Under the pieces are notes generated by a model, which saw only the letters and a list, made by a program, of their open reading frames with translations, made no database searches and was not told the DNA's origin. From the NCBI GenBank assembly GCA_904398315.1, contig CAJFPD010000179.1, positions 1 to 47,174 on the forward strand: a stretch of 47,174 nt of DNA. Reading direction: 5' to 3'. The DNA is from Candidatus Alangreenwoodia gallinarii. Lineage in GTDB: Bacteria > Bacillota > Clostridia > Peptostreptococcales > Anaerovoracaceae. Made by a program: the position numbers and the translations under genes. Positions 31,468 to 41,958 of this stretch are shown here, one piece after another; positions within the stretch are counted from its first letter, which is position 1, and the number at the start of each line of letters is the position of its first letter.

Positions 31468-31518
31468 AAGGGGAATGAATACATTGTCATAAAATTACCA
31501 GAACAGGAGGCTACTTTA

Positions 31519-31878
31519 ATGCATTACAATGATATACCTTTCGACTTCGACAGTCTCAACATCAGAAAAAGCGTATACGATATGCAGGTCATGACGCTGG
31601 ATAACCCTTATCCCGGCGAACTGCCGAAGGAGCTGGAAAAATTTCACTATTACTTTGCCATGGACGGACATGTTCTGATGGTCATTCCGAGAAATTACCT
31701 GCAGAAAGCCCTCGAGACAGGCGACCTGGACGACTATGAAATTCAGATCCCGGTAAAATACGTTCTCGAAAAAGGCTACGAATTTGTAGAAGGCCACCTC
31801 AACTACATCGTCGGGAATTTCGACTACGACGACGAGCTTCAGAAAGTCGACGTTCCGACGGAATATTACGAACACTGA
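31519..31878 (+). CDS. Acidic unknown protein (119 residues), mirror copy
   Basis: Identical to 15297..15656; AGGAGG at about 31506 supports the start. Confidence 0.8.
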   Translation: MHYNDIPFDFDSLNIRKSVYDMQVMTLDNPYPGELPKELEKFHYYFAMDGHVLMVIPRNYLQKALETGDLDDYEIQIPVKYVLEKGYEFVEGHLNYIVGNFDYDDELQKVDVPTEYYEH

Positions 31879-31922
31879 ACGGCATTACCGGAACATCGGA
31901 AATTGCAGAGCACACCGCAGAA

Positions 31923-31962
31923 AAGGCGGCACCCGCAGCATTTTTGCTGCGGAGGGCGCCTT
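31923..31962 (+). terminator. Large GC hairpin, mirror copy
   Basis: Mirror of 15213..15252. Confidence 0.55.
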
Positions 31963-32181
31963 ACGGCAGAAAATCCGTATCCGCATAAAAGGTATTTTCC
32001 CGGCTATAAAGGGGATGCATCGTATCTTTTTTCTTTTTGGATTTTTTACGGAATTTTGGATAATATTTCTTATTTTTTATTTATTTACATAAAAATACCG
32101 TATTATTTTCTGTTTTAAACCGTTATTTTCTGTTTTTTTCATTGGAATTATTATGCTTTACATATCAAGATTATATTGTGA
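31963..32181. other. Noncoding AT-rich stretch, mirror copy
   Basis: Mirror of the gene-free region upstream of the ArsR promoter; nothing further seen. Confidence 0.5.
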
Positions 32182-32210
32182 TTGCAACGCTTACATCCCG
32201 GTGATATAAT
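32182..32210 (+). promoter_or_regulatory. ArsR-gene promoter, mirror copy
   Basis: Mirror of 14965..14993: TTGCAA-17-TATAAT reads directly on the plus strand. Confidence 0.85.
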
Positions 32211-32221
32211 TGTGCATAGAG

Positions 32222-32236
32222 AATATACGATATATT
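32222..32236. promoter_or_regulatory. ArsR operator candidate, mirror copy
   Basis: Mirror of 14939..14953. Confidence 0.5.
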
Positions 32237-32251
32237 TAGAAAGGTACTTTT

Positions 32252-32569
32252 ATGAGATTGCGTAAGGAAAACGATGATCTCCAGGAAGACGAAATTTTAC
32301 TTATTGCAAATGTTTCTGACGCACTGGCCCATCCGGTCCGGATCAGGATTTTTCGTTTTATCATGAAATGCAATGCGGCCCGTCAGCTCGTCTGCAACAA
32401 GGATGTCGTCTCCGAATTCGATTATTCCCAGGCGACCATCTCGCAGCATATCAAAAAACTGCAGCAGGCGCAGCTCGTACAGGTAAAAAAGAAGGATAAA
32501 TATTCCTACTACTTCATAAATATAGGTATACTCGGTAAATTTGTAACAGCTATAAATAAATTCGATTAA
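32252..32569 (+). CDS. ArsR-family regulator, mirror copy
   Basis: Identical to 14606..14923. Confidence 0.88.
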   Translation: MRLRKENDDLQEDEILLIANVSDALAHPVRIRIFRFIMKCNAARQLVCNKDVVSEFDYSQATISQHIKKLQQAQLVQVKKKDKYSYYFINIGILGKFVTAINKFD

Positions 32570-32633
32570 CAGCAAGCGGTTTACTCCCATAAACCGCCCT
32601 CCATATATAATTCTCAGATTGTTTGACATGCAA

Positions 32634-32664
32634 AAAGAAAGACTGCCTCAGGCAGTTTTTCTTT
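32634..32664 (+). terminator. ArsR-gene terminator, mirror copy
   Basis: Mirror of 14511..14541. Confidence 0.82.
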
Positions 32665-32927
32665 TTGTCTTTTTCCGATTCCGGATTTTAAAAAATTCTG
32701 CAACAATCACTTTCCGGCGGTTATTTTCCGGGAGTACGGCAGAGACAGCCGCAAAATAAATGATTTCCCCGTTTTTTTCTTATTTTTTCTGAACTTCTGC
32801 ATAAACTACTGATGGGAAATATCTTTTCCCGACGCACTTATATCATAAAATGACGCAAGCGCGTCCGCCGTGTTCATGCCTTTCCGGATGACGCGCATTT
32901 TTTTACACTTCAGGAGATGAAAATATT
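32665..32927. other. tspO upstream region, mirror copy
   Basis: Mirror of 14248..14510; includes the inverted repeat at 32814..32830 and the leader hairpins. Confidence 0.6.
32852..32904 (+). promoter_or_regulatory. tspO attenuator-like leader, mirror copy
   Basis: Mirror of 14271..14323. On the plus strand GACGC-AAGC-GCGTC precedes the GCGCGTC...GACGCGC hairpin and its ATTTTTTT tail. Confidence 0.6.
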
Positions 32928-33407
32928 ATGAGAATAAAATGGAAAATACTGATTCCCAATCTGATCATTCCTCTGGCTGTCGGAGCTCTCTCCGGCTTTC
33001 TGACACGGAATGCCATGGAAAAATATCTGGAGCTCCGGCAGCCGCCTCTCTCTCCGCCGCCTGCCGTCTTTCCCGTCGTATGGACGATCCTCTTTCTTCT
33101 GATGGGCATCTCTGCCTATCTCATCGCTGCCGGCGGATCAGAAGACAGGGATGCCGGAGCCATGGCTCTCATACCCCGCATTTACTGGATACAGCTGGCG
33201 GTAAACTTTTTCTGGACGCTGATCTTCTTCAATCTCGGAATGTTTCTGTTCGCATTCCTGTGGCTGATTCTTCTCATCATACTGGTGTCCGTCATGATCG
33301 CCCGTTTTCTGCGAATATACAGAAAAGCGGGCATACTCCAGATTCCTTATCTGATCTGGCTGATCTTTGCCGCTTATCTGAATCTGGCCGTCTTTATCCT
33401 GAACTGA
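32928..33407 (+). CDS. tspO: TspO family membrane protein, mirror copy
   Basis: Identical to 13768..14247. Confidence 0.93.
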   Translation: MRIKWKILIPNLIIPLAVGALSGFLTRNAMEKYLELRQPPLSPPPAVFPVVWTILFLLMGISAYLIAAGGSEDRDAGAMALIPRIYWIQLAVNFFWTLIFFNLGMFLFAFLWLILLIILVSVMIARFLRIYRKAGILQIPYLIWLIFAAYLNLAVFILN

Positions 33408-33484
33408 TGCCGCCGGATAAGCTGTCCGGATCGTCGTTCGTATTTTTGCCATCGGACCGGCTATCTTCCTCTGCCGTTCCTCTT

Positions 33485-33964
33485 CTATTTATGATAAGGC
33501 TCTTTTCTGAGAATTTTAAAGGAACGGTAAATCTGTTCCAGCAGGATCACGCGCATGAGCTGGTGAGGAAAGGTCATCGGTGAAAAAGAGAGACGGAAAT
33601 CCGCTCTTTTTTTCACCTCCTCCGACAGGCCCAGAGAGCCGCCGATGATAAAATCGACAGTACTCTCTCCCGTCGTCGCCAGACTGCCGATTTTTTCCGC
33701 CAGCTGATCGGAGGACAGCTCTTTTCCCCCGATATCCAGGACGATGACAAAAGAAGAGGAGGAAAGTGCCTTCAGGATACTCTTTCCCTCCTCTGTCTTT
33801 ACAGCTTCCTCCTCTGCCGGCGATGCATTTTCCGCCAGACGCGCCTCTTTCAGCTCCCGGATCTGCACTCTGCAGTAGCGGCTGAGCCGCTTTTCATATT
33901 CCGCCGACGCATCCCTCAGATATTTTTCTTTCAGCTTTCCTACACATATTATATTAATATTCAT
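33485..33964 (-). CDS. rlmH: RlmH, mirror copy
   Basis: Identical to 13211..13690; ends RKEPYHK. Confidence 0.97.
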   Translation of the reverse strand: MNINIICVGKLKEKYLRDASAEYEKRLSRYCRVQIRELKEARLAENASPAEEEAVKTEEGKSILKALSSSSFVIVLDIGGKELSSDQLAEKIGSLATTGESTVDFIIGGSLGLSEEVKKRADFRLSFSPMTFPHQLMRVILLEQIYRSFKILRKEPYHK

Positions 33965-33989
33965 ATCTTTCTCCTCTTTTTGCGCCACA

Positions 33990-34026
33990 GGAAAGACGCC
34001 CGGCGGAATGCCCCGCCGGGCGTCTT
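33990..34026 (-). terminator. htrA terminator, mirror copy
   Basis: Mirror of 13149..13185. Confidence 0.82.
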
Positions 34027-34194
34027 GCTCATTCGCTTATCTGCCGGAACTTCTGTACGTTCCTTCCGGATTCCTGTCCGGAATCTCTCTTATCTGTTTA
34101 TTATGTCAAATCTATCTGTTGCGGATATTTCCACATCTTTCCGGTTTCCGGCTGCATTTCCGTCACCGTGCGAATACCGCCGACCGGTTTTTCA

Positions 34195-35934
34195 TCAGTT
34201 GCCGAATATGCTTCCGTAATTTCCGTAACCCTGGCTGCCGTCATAACTGTAGCCGTACGAACCGGAACCGGAATCAGAGCCGGAGCTGCTGTCGCTGTAG
34301 TTCATCGTACTGATGGAACTCTGGGCCTGAAGAGTAATCTGAACCTGCATCTCACTCTTATCCCGCTCGATGGTCAGCGTCACCTGGTCGCCCGGCTGAT
34401 GGCCGATGAGAATCTGCTTCATAGCGTTCATATCCTCTACCGCTTTGCCGTCGATGGCCGTGATGATATCGCCTTCTCTGATTCCCGCTTCGGAAGCCGG
34501 AGAATTGGTGTAAACCTGCATTACGAAAACGCCGCTTTCCGCATTGAAATCTGTCTCATATCTCGCGAGAATTTCCTCCAGATCCTTACCGCCGATACCG
34601 ATGGCCGGCTGAACATAAGTACCGTTCGTCTTAATCTGATCGATGATAGGAATGGCCGTATTGATCGGAATCGCAAAGCCCAGACCTTCCGCGGAACTTG
34701 CCTTCGCCGTGGTGATACCGATAACCTGACCGGAGCTGTTAAGGAGCGGTCCGCCGCTGTTTCCGGAGTTGATGGAAGCATCCGTCTGGAGCAGTCCCTG
34801 CATATTGTTCGTATTGTTCTGCCCGTCTGTCGTCGTAATGCTTCTGTCCAGTCCGCTGATGATTCCCTGTGTCACGCTGCGCTCAAAATCGCGTCCCAGC
34901 GGATTTCCGATGGCGATGGCGTAATCTCCGATCTTCACATCATCCGAATCTCCCAGATCGACCGCCTGAAGACCTGTGGCATCGATCTTGACGATGGCCA
35001 GATCCAGAGAGGAATCGTTCCAAAGAACGGTGCCCGTATACTCCGATCCGTCATACAGATCCACCGTGATCTCGGAATTTTCGCCGTCGCCGACTACGTG
35101 GGAATTCGTCAGAATATATCCGTCTTCATCTACGATAAAGCCCGTTCCGGATCCCTCCGTCGTTCCCTGCTGAACGCCGAAGATCGACTGGTAATAGGTC
35201 TGTGACACCGTGCTGATTCCGACGACAGAAGGCATCGCCTTTTCCGCGATGACAGATGCCGCATCCAGTCCGCTCTCACTGGAATCGATGGAAATATTGC
35301 TGGTCGTCGTCTGATTTCCGTCTCCTCTCAGAGCCGACGCAGCCGCTCCGCCTCCGAATCCGGCGGCAAAGGCTATGACGATGACCAGAACCGCCGCGAT
35401 CGTCTTTTTCGCACCGCTGCTCATAGGTTTCTTCTGTTTTTTCGCGGGATTCTCACCGAAACCGGCCGGTCCCGCCGGTCCCGGCGGAACCGTTCCTCCG
35501 CCGCCGTTTCCGTATCCCGATCCGGCTCCCGCCCCGCTTACGTCACTTCCGGAATTCCACGCATGAGGACTGCGGATACTCTCTTTTGTCCCGGCAGCGC
35601 TGCTGTAATCCACCGTCGCTTCCCGACTGCCGTCTCCGCCTGACGCCATCTGATTCTGCGGATTCTGCGGATTTGTTTCTCCGGAATCCGCCGGCCTTGA
35701 GTATACTGTATAATAAGAATCCGACGGGGATGCCGACTCCGCGAAACGTTTCTCTCCCTGAGTTTCCGAAGGAGCGCCGTTTCCTGCACCGGCGCCGTCT
35801 CCCGTTTCCGGAACGTAACCAGCTGCTTCATGCCCAGGGTTTCCGCTTTCCGGAATATTTCTCTGCCCTGCCTGCTCTTCTCCGTCATCCGGCCGTCCGC
35901 CGATATCCGGTCTTTTCCATTCTTCTCTGTCCAT
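34195..35934 (-). CDS. htrA: HtrA serine protease, mirror copy
   Basis: Identical to 11241..12980; catalytic triad and PDZ retained. Confidence 0.95.
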   Translation of the reverse strand: MDREEWKRPDIGGRPDDGEEQAGQRNIPESGNPGHEAAGYVPETGDGAGAGNGAPSETQGEKRFAESASPSDSYYTVYSRPADSGETNPQNPQNQMASGGDGSREATVDYSSAAGTKESIRSPHAWNSGSDVSGAGAGSGYGNGGGGTVPPGPAGPAGFGENPAKKQKKPMSSGAKKTIAAVLVIVIAFAAGFGGGAAASALRGDGNQTTTSNISIDSSESGLDAASVIAEKAMPSVVGISTVSQTYYQSIFGVQQGTTEGSGTGFIVDEDGYILTNSHVVGDGENSEITVDLYDGSEYTGTVLWNDSSLDLAIVKIDATGLQAVDLGDSDDVKIGDYAIAIGNPLGRDFERSVTQGIISGLDRSITTTDGQNNTNNMQGLLQTDASINSGNSGGPLLNSSGQVIGITTAKASSAEGLGFAIPINTAIPIIDQIKTNGTYVQPAIGIGGKDLEEILARYETDFNAESGVFVMQVYTNSPASEAGIREGDIITAIDGKAVEDMNAMKQILIGHQPGDQVTLTIERDKSEMQVQITLQAQSSISTMNYSDSSSGSDSGSGSYGYSYDGSQGYGNYGSIFGN

Positions 35935-35957
35935 AATCTCCGACCTCCTAAACACAG

Positions 35958-36755
35958 CTATAATTCGGTAAATCCGCTCAGGCCATCCCGGCTGAGTACC
36001 TCAAGCCGCATATGTTTCCCGGGATAAAATCTGTGCTCCTCGAGAATATTTGCCACTGTCTGAAAGGCAAGTCCCGGAAAGTTATTTTCCCTGCTGAGAT
36101 GGGCCAGCAGGATCGTCCGGTACCGGTCGTCGCGTGACATCACTTCCGCCAGCGTCTCTCCGGCGGCTTCATTCGACAGATGACCGGAGTCACCCAGAAT
36201 TCTCAGCTTCAGCCGGTAAGGATAAGGCCCCGCCTTGAGCATATTCACCTCGTGATTCGCTTCTATGACGATCAGATCTGAGGATACCAGTTCTGTCAGC
36301 ACATCCTCCGGTACATATCCCGTATCTGTCAGGACTGACATTTTCGAGGAACCTGCCTCAATAACGTAACACACCGGGTGTACAGCATCATGAGAAATAT
36401 TCATCGCTCTGATCTTCATATCGCCTATCTGCTTTATACAATCTATATTCAGAGAGCAGATTTTTTTTCCGTCATACACGTTTTCTCTCAGACACCGGCA
36501 TGTCTCCTCACTTCCGTAAATATCCCAGCCGGGATTCTGCTTCGTAAGAACCTTCAACCCTTTTACATGATCGCTGTGCTCGTGGGTGACAAAGACGCCC
36601 GAGATATCGCTCCTGTCCGTCCCCGTCTCCTGCAGAGCCGCATGTATTTTTTTCGTGCTGATGCCTGCATCTATGAGTATTGCCGACTCTCTGCTTTTTA
36701 TAAGATAGCAGTTACCACTGCTTCCGCTCGCAAAGGAGCAAAAGCTCAGATCCAT
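35958..36755 (-). CDS. walJ: WalJ MBL nuclease, mirror copy
   Basis: Identical to 10420..11217. Confidence 0.93.
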   Translation of the reverse strand: MDLSFCSFASGSSGNCYLIKSRESAILIDAGISTKKIHAALQETGTDRSDISGVFVTHEHSDHVKGLKVLTKQNPGWDIYGSEETCRCLRENVYDGKKICSLNIDCIKQIGDMKIRAMNISHDAVHPVCYVIEAGSSKMSVLTDTGYVPEDVLTELVSSDLIVIEANHEVNMLKAGPYPYRLKLRILGDSGHLSNEAAGETLAEVMSRDDRYRTILLAHLSRENNFPGLAFQTVANILEEHRFYPGKHMRLEVLSRDGLSGFTEL

Positions 36756-36843
36756 CCATAGCTCCTATCTGAAGGCCTTCCGGCCTCCTGTAATTTATTT
36801 ATACTCTTTATATGTGACAATTTTATGAAGCACATGTGACGTA

Positions 36844-37656
36844 TTATTGCTCATATGCGGAAATATATCTGATCTGACCGTCGCCGTATTCGATACACCA
36901 GGCGGGAAAAGCGGTATCATACAGGATATTCCGCCGGATCTCATCGCCGTTTACATAATATGTAAGATACATATCACTGACCGTCACCGTTTCCTCGTCC
37001 TTACCGGCTTCATCCGGCGCCGCTTCGCTTTCTTCTTCACCGGACCGGCCGTTGTTTTCCGCATCCTTTCTCTCTTCACCGATAATCTCGATAAACCGCA
37101 GAAGGGCTGTAGCCGGCTCTGTCACTTCAATTCTCGTCCTGCCCTCTTCAACAGGTTCCATCCACTTCCGTTCCAGCCTGGAAATTTTTCCGTCCCGGAA
37201 TACCACATTCATGTAGCATTCCTGCAGCGGTATGCCCCGATAATAGTTTCCGTAGCGAACGGTGGTACTGCCGTCTTCATTTTCCTCTGTCTCTGCGACA
37301 GAAGCCCCTTCCGTATCCAGACCGCATGTAGCGATCAGAGCATCGGCCGCTTCGCGCATCTCTTTCCCGTTTTCCGCCCGATTATCTGTCTCTCCGGCAG
37401 CTTTCACCTCTCTGTTGATCCTGCTGCTGTCATACTTCTCATATTGTACTGTCAGAGCCGGAAGCCTCTCCGGCTTTTCAGGAATTTCACAGTCGAGTCT
37501 GATATGATTTTCCTCCAGCTTTTCTATCGTATAGCGGTAGAGCTCGGAATTGTTCTCTCTGCTCTGCTCATACTTTATGCCGTAGACGGTGATCAGAAAA
37601 ATATTGGTGACGACGAGAACGGCCAGTATGATATTTTTTGCTCTCCCCCAGTCCAT
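36844..37656 (-). CDS. walI: WalI-like protein, mirror copy
   Basis: Identical to 9519..10331. Confidence 0.85.
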   Translation of the reverse strand: MDWGRAKNIILAVLVVTNIFLITVYGIKYEQSRENNSELYRYTIEKLEENHIRLDCEIPEKPERLPALTVQYEKYDSSRINREVKAAGETDNRAENGKEMREAADALIATCGLDTEGASVAETEENEDGSTTVRYGNYYRGIPLQECYMNVVFRDGKISRLERKWMEPVEEGRTRIEVTEPATALLRFIEIIGEERKDAENNGRSGEEESEAAPDEAGKDEETVTVSDMYLTYYVNGDEIRRNILYDTAFPAWCIEYGDGQIRYISAYEQ

Positions 37657-37657
37657 C

Positions 37658-39127
37658 TCAATTCACCTCCGCCGCCGGCTGATGGTACAGAAGCTTTCCG
37701 TCTTCCGCACTGAACCACAGCTGATGGCCGTCGTTCATTATGATAAGCCATGCCGGTCTGATTTTCAACGGATCATTTTCACTGTCGCGCATACAGCAGA
37801 ATTTTATGCTTCTGACTGCCGCTGTCATCTCTTCAAAACTCCCCGTGCTCACAATGCTGCAGATTTTTTCGTAATTGTTCGTCAGAACGTCGATAGGAGC
37901 CATGGCATACCACTCACTCTTCTCTGCCGTTTCCTCATCACTTTCCGGAAGAATCAGAATATCACGCTTGTAGGATGTAATCTGTGAGCCGTAGACATCC
38001 GCCGAGAGAATCGTTCCGTCCGTATACTCCACTTCGACACCATTATATTCCAGGCCGAACTCGAAGTGATATCCTTCATTTTCTCCGCTGGTAATGATGA
38101 AAGCTTCTTTCAGATAGGGATGATATCCGTTCCGGTACATGTTATCCCAGCCGCCGTGATTCGCTACGTACTCGATAGCGGTATCGAGAGAATCGTAAAA
38201 ATCAGCCGATCCGTACTGGTAATTCTCTATATTCTCACTGTATTCCAGTCTGCCGTCTTCATTGATGATCAGCGACTGGCTGGTTCCGTACATATACAGA
38301 ACCGATCCCTTATTCTCCGTAATTTTACGCACAAAATCCAGACCGGAAGAGAAAAATCCCGATGCCGTCCTGCTCAGCTCCTCTTCATCGCTTATCGAAA
38401 ATTCCTTTGTTCCCGATACGGAAACCGCCGAAGAAGACATGTAAAGCGGCATCAGAGCGTCGTTTTCCACTCCCACGATATCCGACATATTGTAATAAGG
38501 AACATAATCCGAATTTTCCTCCTCATCGATCAGTTCTCTGACACGGGCGGAAAGTCCGGATATTACCGCCTCATCGTTTATGACGATCCGGTAGTAGGTA
38601 TTCGTCTCCCGGTTTGCGATGAACAGGTTTTCACTGCTGGCGCTGGAAATTCCGACGCTCGTCATCTCCGGAATATCGCTCAGATCGATAGGTGATTCGA
38701 TATCATTCTGCTCCAGATATTCCACCAGAGGAATATTATAATCGAAGCGCATGACGACGGAAGCATATGACATCACTTCCTGATACTGTAATGCCTCGAT
38801 CTGTTCACTGCTGCCGGCGCTGCCTATATATTCCGCAGCTATGGACCTCACCTCATCATATATCGTGCCGTCGCCATACTGTTCCCCCGCTCCGAGAACA
38901 GTGTAGATGTCAGCGCCGTAATTAAAGAGGATATATCTTGGCCGGATCAGCTCCTGTGCATCCGGAACATAGCTGCTTTCCTCGCTCATGATAATAGGTG
39001 TCAGATCTCTGAGTGAAACGCCATCCTGCCAAAAAAAAGATAAAAGCAGTACTGTGGTCAGAAACAATACTACTATCAGAATATTTTTTATCCGTTCTAT
39101 ATTTTTTTTCTCGATGCGTCGAAACAT
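37658..39127 (-). CDS. walH: WalH-like protein, mirror copy
   Basis: Identical to 8048..9517. Confidence 0.75.
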   Translation of the reverse strand: MFRRIEKKNIERIKNILIVVLFLTTVLLLSFFWQDGVSLRDLTPIIMSEESSYVPDAQELIRPRYILFNYGADIYTVLGAGEQYGDGTIYDEVRSIAAEYIGSAGSSEQIEALQYQEVMSYASVVMRFDYNIPLVEYLEQNDIESPIDLSDIPEMTSVGISSASSENLFIANRETNTYYRIVINDEAVISGLSARVRELIDEEENSDYVPYYNMSDIVGVENDALMPLYMSSSAVSVSGTKEFSISDEEELSRTASGFFSSGLDFVRKITENKGSVLYMYGTSQSLIINEDGRLEYSENIENYQYGSADFYDSLDTAIEYVANHGGWDNMYRNGYHPYLKEAFIITSGENEGYHFEFGLEYNGVEVEYTDGTILSADVYGSQITSYKRDILILPESDEETAEKSEWYAMAPIDVLTNNYEKICSIVSTGSFEEMTAAVRSIKFCCMRDSENDPLKIRPAWLIIMNDGHQLWFSAEDGKLLYHQPAAEVN

Positions 39128-39500
39128 GCCGGAATCCTTTGCCTTCCAAAAACATCTCCGCGCGTCCCGCGCGGTTTCTATCTGTATGTCCTTCTGTATG
39201 TATGCCCCTCTGTATGTCCTTTTTTATATCTGATCTATATACTCTTAGTACTCTTATTCATTTTCTTTATTCGTTTTCTTTTTCCCGTCCGTATTCATAT
39301 TTCCTGTCGCAGCTTCACATACCGCTGCCGTGAAATCCCGTAAACAGACGAATTCCTGCATGCGATTCCCACAGAAAATTCCGCTGCGGCTGCCGGAAGA
39401 AAACACGGGAGGCTGCCGTTTATCCGGCTGCAACAAATTACAACAAAGGTACGGCATCTGCCGTACCTTATCTCTGCCGTATCCTTCTGTTCTTCCGGTC
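39128..39500. other. walH upstream intergenic, mirror copy
   Basis: Mirror of 7675..8047, with the GC hairpin at 39158..39174 and the terminator at 39435..39469. Confidence 0.6.
39435..39469 (-). terminator. Terminator of the secreted-protein gene, mirror copy
   Basis: Mirror of 7706..7740. Confidence 0.7.
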
Positions 39501-39983
39501 TTATCCCAGAAGCTTCTTCAGCAGTGTTGCCCAGAATGAACTCGATGAATTCTGAGAATTAAACACATCTACTTTTACCGTATCCGACGTCCGCTTCTGC
39601 ACCTTGACATAAATCTCGCTGGCATAGATCGCGCTGCCTGCGGAATTCAGAGTGGAGATATTGACACAATATACGCCGGGATCCAGCCCCGTCAGCTGAC
39701 GGGTATAATAGCTCAGAGATCTCGAAGAAGAGTATTTCTCCGTTCTGATCAGACTGCGTCCCGATTTCGTCTCTTCATAAAGAGACATTCGAATGGTCCT
39801 GGGTGCGGTCATCTTTACCGACACCAGTACCGTCCCCGTCTTCATGACAGCATTCTTCGTCGGACTGACCACCACGATATTAGGATCCTTTGAAAGCGAA
39901 GTGGCCGCAAACGCCGGCAGGGTACTGAAAATCAGACAGACTACGACAGCCAAAGCTATGAGAGCCTTTCTTCTGCTCACCAT
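39501..39983 (-). CDS. Small secreted protein, mirror copy
   Basis: Identical to 7192..7674, with Sec signal peptide. Confidence 0.8.
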   Translation of the reverse strand: MVSRRKALIALAVVVCLIFSTLPAFAATSLSKDPNIVVVSPTKNAVMKTGTVLVSVKMTAPRTIRMSLYEETKSGRSLIRTEKYSSSRSLSYYTRQLTGLDPGVYCVNISTLNSAGSAIYASEIYVKVQKRTSDTVKVDVFNSQNSSSSFWATLLKKLLG

Positions 39984-40461
39984 CGCAGCTCCTTTCTTAC
40001 ATCAGCTATAAATAAGAAACGGTATCTCGTGACTGTGATGCCTGTCATTCCGCCTCTTCTGACTTCCGGAATTTCTTTTTCCCACGGCATCCGTCCAAAC
40101 ATCATACCATATCTTGTGGATATATACAGAGACAATGCCACTAATATACAATCTCAGTATAATCTTTCCATGTTACAGAATGATTACGACGCGTTTAATA
40201 TATATTTACAAAGTCGGGCGTTCGAAAAACCTTGATTTTTTCATGCCTGTCTTTCTATAATATTATATCAGACGATATGGGAAAATACGTTATTTTTGTA
40301 TATTATTTCGATTTTATGCCGGTATGATGCGGGAAAGCGTGGCAACCTTTCTTTCCTGCTCTCTTCTGCAGTGACCGTTATCGATCATATCGAATTCTAT
40401 CGATGCTGCTTTCCTGACAGCTGCAGAAAATACCACCTCGTTCATTAAGGAGAAAAATCGT
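39984..40461. other. 478-bp divergent intergenic region, mirror copy
   Basis: Mirror of 6714..7191; no supported gene. Confidence 0.5.
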
Positions 40462-41013
40462 ATGGCAGTACTGAAAATCTATACTGACGGCGCCTGTTCC
40501 GGCAATCAGAATGAAAAAAATGCAGGCGGCTGGGGAGCTGTTCTGGAATATGGCGGGGCCATAAAAGAGCTGAGCGGCGGCGAATCAGATACCACAAACA
40601 ACCGTATGGAGATGACAGCTCTCATCGAAGCTCTCTCTGCTTTGAAAAAGGACGGCCTGAGCATCGATGTCTTTTCCGACAGTTCCTATCTCATGGAGTG
40701 TTTCCGAAAAAAATGGTATCTGTCCTGGCGGAAAAACGGATGGAAGACGGCAAAAAAAACACCTGTGGAAAATCAGGAACTCTGGCGCAGGCTTCTGGAA
40801 CTGACAGAAAAACACGATATCCGTTTTTACCGCGTCAAAGGGCATGTCAATCCCGACAGTCCGAATGCCGGTCTGAACGGGCTTTACCGGAAATTTACCG
40901 AATGGAACGGAAAGCAGTTCTCCATGGACGATTTTATTTACATCACCAGGATGAACAATCGCGCTGATGAACTGGCCAACGAAGGAATGGCTCCGTATAA
41001 ACCGAAAATATAA
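40462..41013 (+). CDS. rnhA: Ribonuclease HI, mirror copy
   Basis: Identical to 6162..6713. Confidence 0.95.
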   Translation: MAVLKIYTDGACSGNQNEKNAGGWGAVLEYGGAIKELSGGESDTTNNRMEMTALIEALSALKKDGLSIDVFSDSSYLMECFRKKWYLSWRKNGWKTAKKTPVENQELWRRLLELTEKHDIRFYRVKGHVNPDSPNAGLNGLYRKFTEWNGKQFSMDDFIYITRMNNRADELANEGMAPYKPKI

Positions 41014-41014
41014 A

Positions 41015-41042
41015 GACCGGTCCGTACAAAAAGGTACCGGTC
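41015..41042 (+). terminator. rnhA-patatin hairpin, mirror copy
   Basis: Mirror of 6133..6160. Confidence 0.4.
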
Positions 41043-41097
41043 CGATACAGACAGAAGATATGGAAAAATATTTTCTTACAGAAAGGAAGGGCTGAAT

Positions 41098-41958
41098 ATG
41101 ATGTACGATACAGGACTTATTCTGGAAGGCGGCGGCATGCGCGGGACATATACGACAGGCGTCCTCGACTTTTTCATGGATCATGACATCTATTTCCGTC
41201 ATATTTACGGTGTCTCGGCCGGCGCATGCCATGCCTGCAGTTATATCTCCAAACAGAGAGGACGCGCCTTTGAAATTTTTGAGAAATATCTGAACGATGA
41301 GCGTTACTGCAGCCTGAAGAGTCTGAGGAAAACAGGAAATTTTTTCGGCGTCGAGATGATATACGATCTGATTCCGAACCGGTATATTCCTTTCGACTAT
41401 GAACAGGCTTCCGTGTACGAAGGGGAACTGTACTCCGTCGTGACAGACTGCCGGACAGGCGAACCCGCTTATCTCAGAATCGGCGACCTTCACAGTGACA
41501 TGGACAAGATTCGCGCTTCTGCTTCACTCCCCCTCCTCTCCAGAACGGTAAAGATCGACGGAAAGGATTATCTCGACGGCGGAATATCCGATTCCATCCC
41601 TCTGGAGGAATCCATCCGCGCCGGCAATCGGAAAAATGTTCTCATTCTCACGCGCGAAAAAGGTTATAAGAAGAAAAAATCAAAAATGAATCATCTCGTC
41701 AGCCGTGTCTACAAAAAAAGTGCTCCGGGACTTGTCCGGGCGCAGAAGATGAGACATATACAGTACAATCAGTCTCTTTCTCTCGCCGAAAAAGAGGAAA
41801 AAGCGGGAAATGCCTTTATCATCAGACCGAGCGTCAGACCCCGGGTGGGACGTCTTGAAAAAAACATGGACAAACTCAGGGACTTGTATGAACTCGGATA
41901 TTCTGACGCCGAGATTTACCACGACAGTCTCATGAAGTTTCTGAACGCCGATCGGTGA
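41098..41958 (+). CDS. Patatin-like hydrolase, mirror copy
   Basis: Identical to 5217..6077; GGGMRG and GVSAG motifs. Confidence 0.9.
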   Translation: MMYDTGLILEGGGMRGTYTTGVLDFFMDHDIYFRHIYGVSAGACHACSYISKQRGRAFEIFEKYLNDERYCSLKSLRKTGNFFGVEMIYDLIPNRYIPFDYEQASVYEGELYSVVTDCRTGEPAYLRIGDLHSDMDKIRASASLPLLSRTVKIDGKDYLDGGISDSIPLEESIRAGNRKNVLILTREKGYKKKKSKMNHLVSRVYKKSAPGLVRAQKMRHIQYNQSLSLAEKEEKAGNAFIIRPSVRPRVGRLEKNMDKLRDLYELGYSDAEIYHDSLMKFLNADR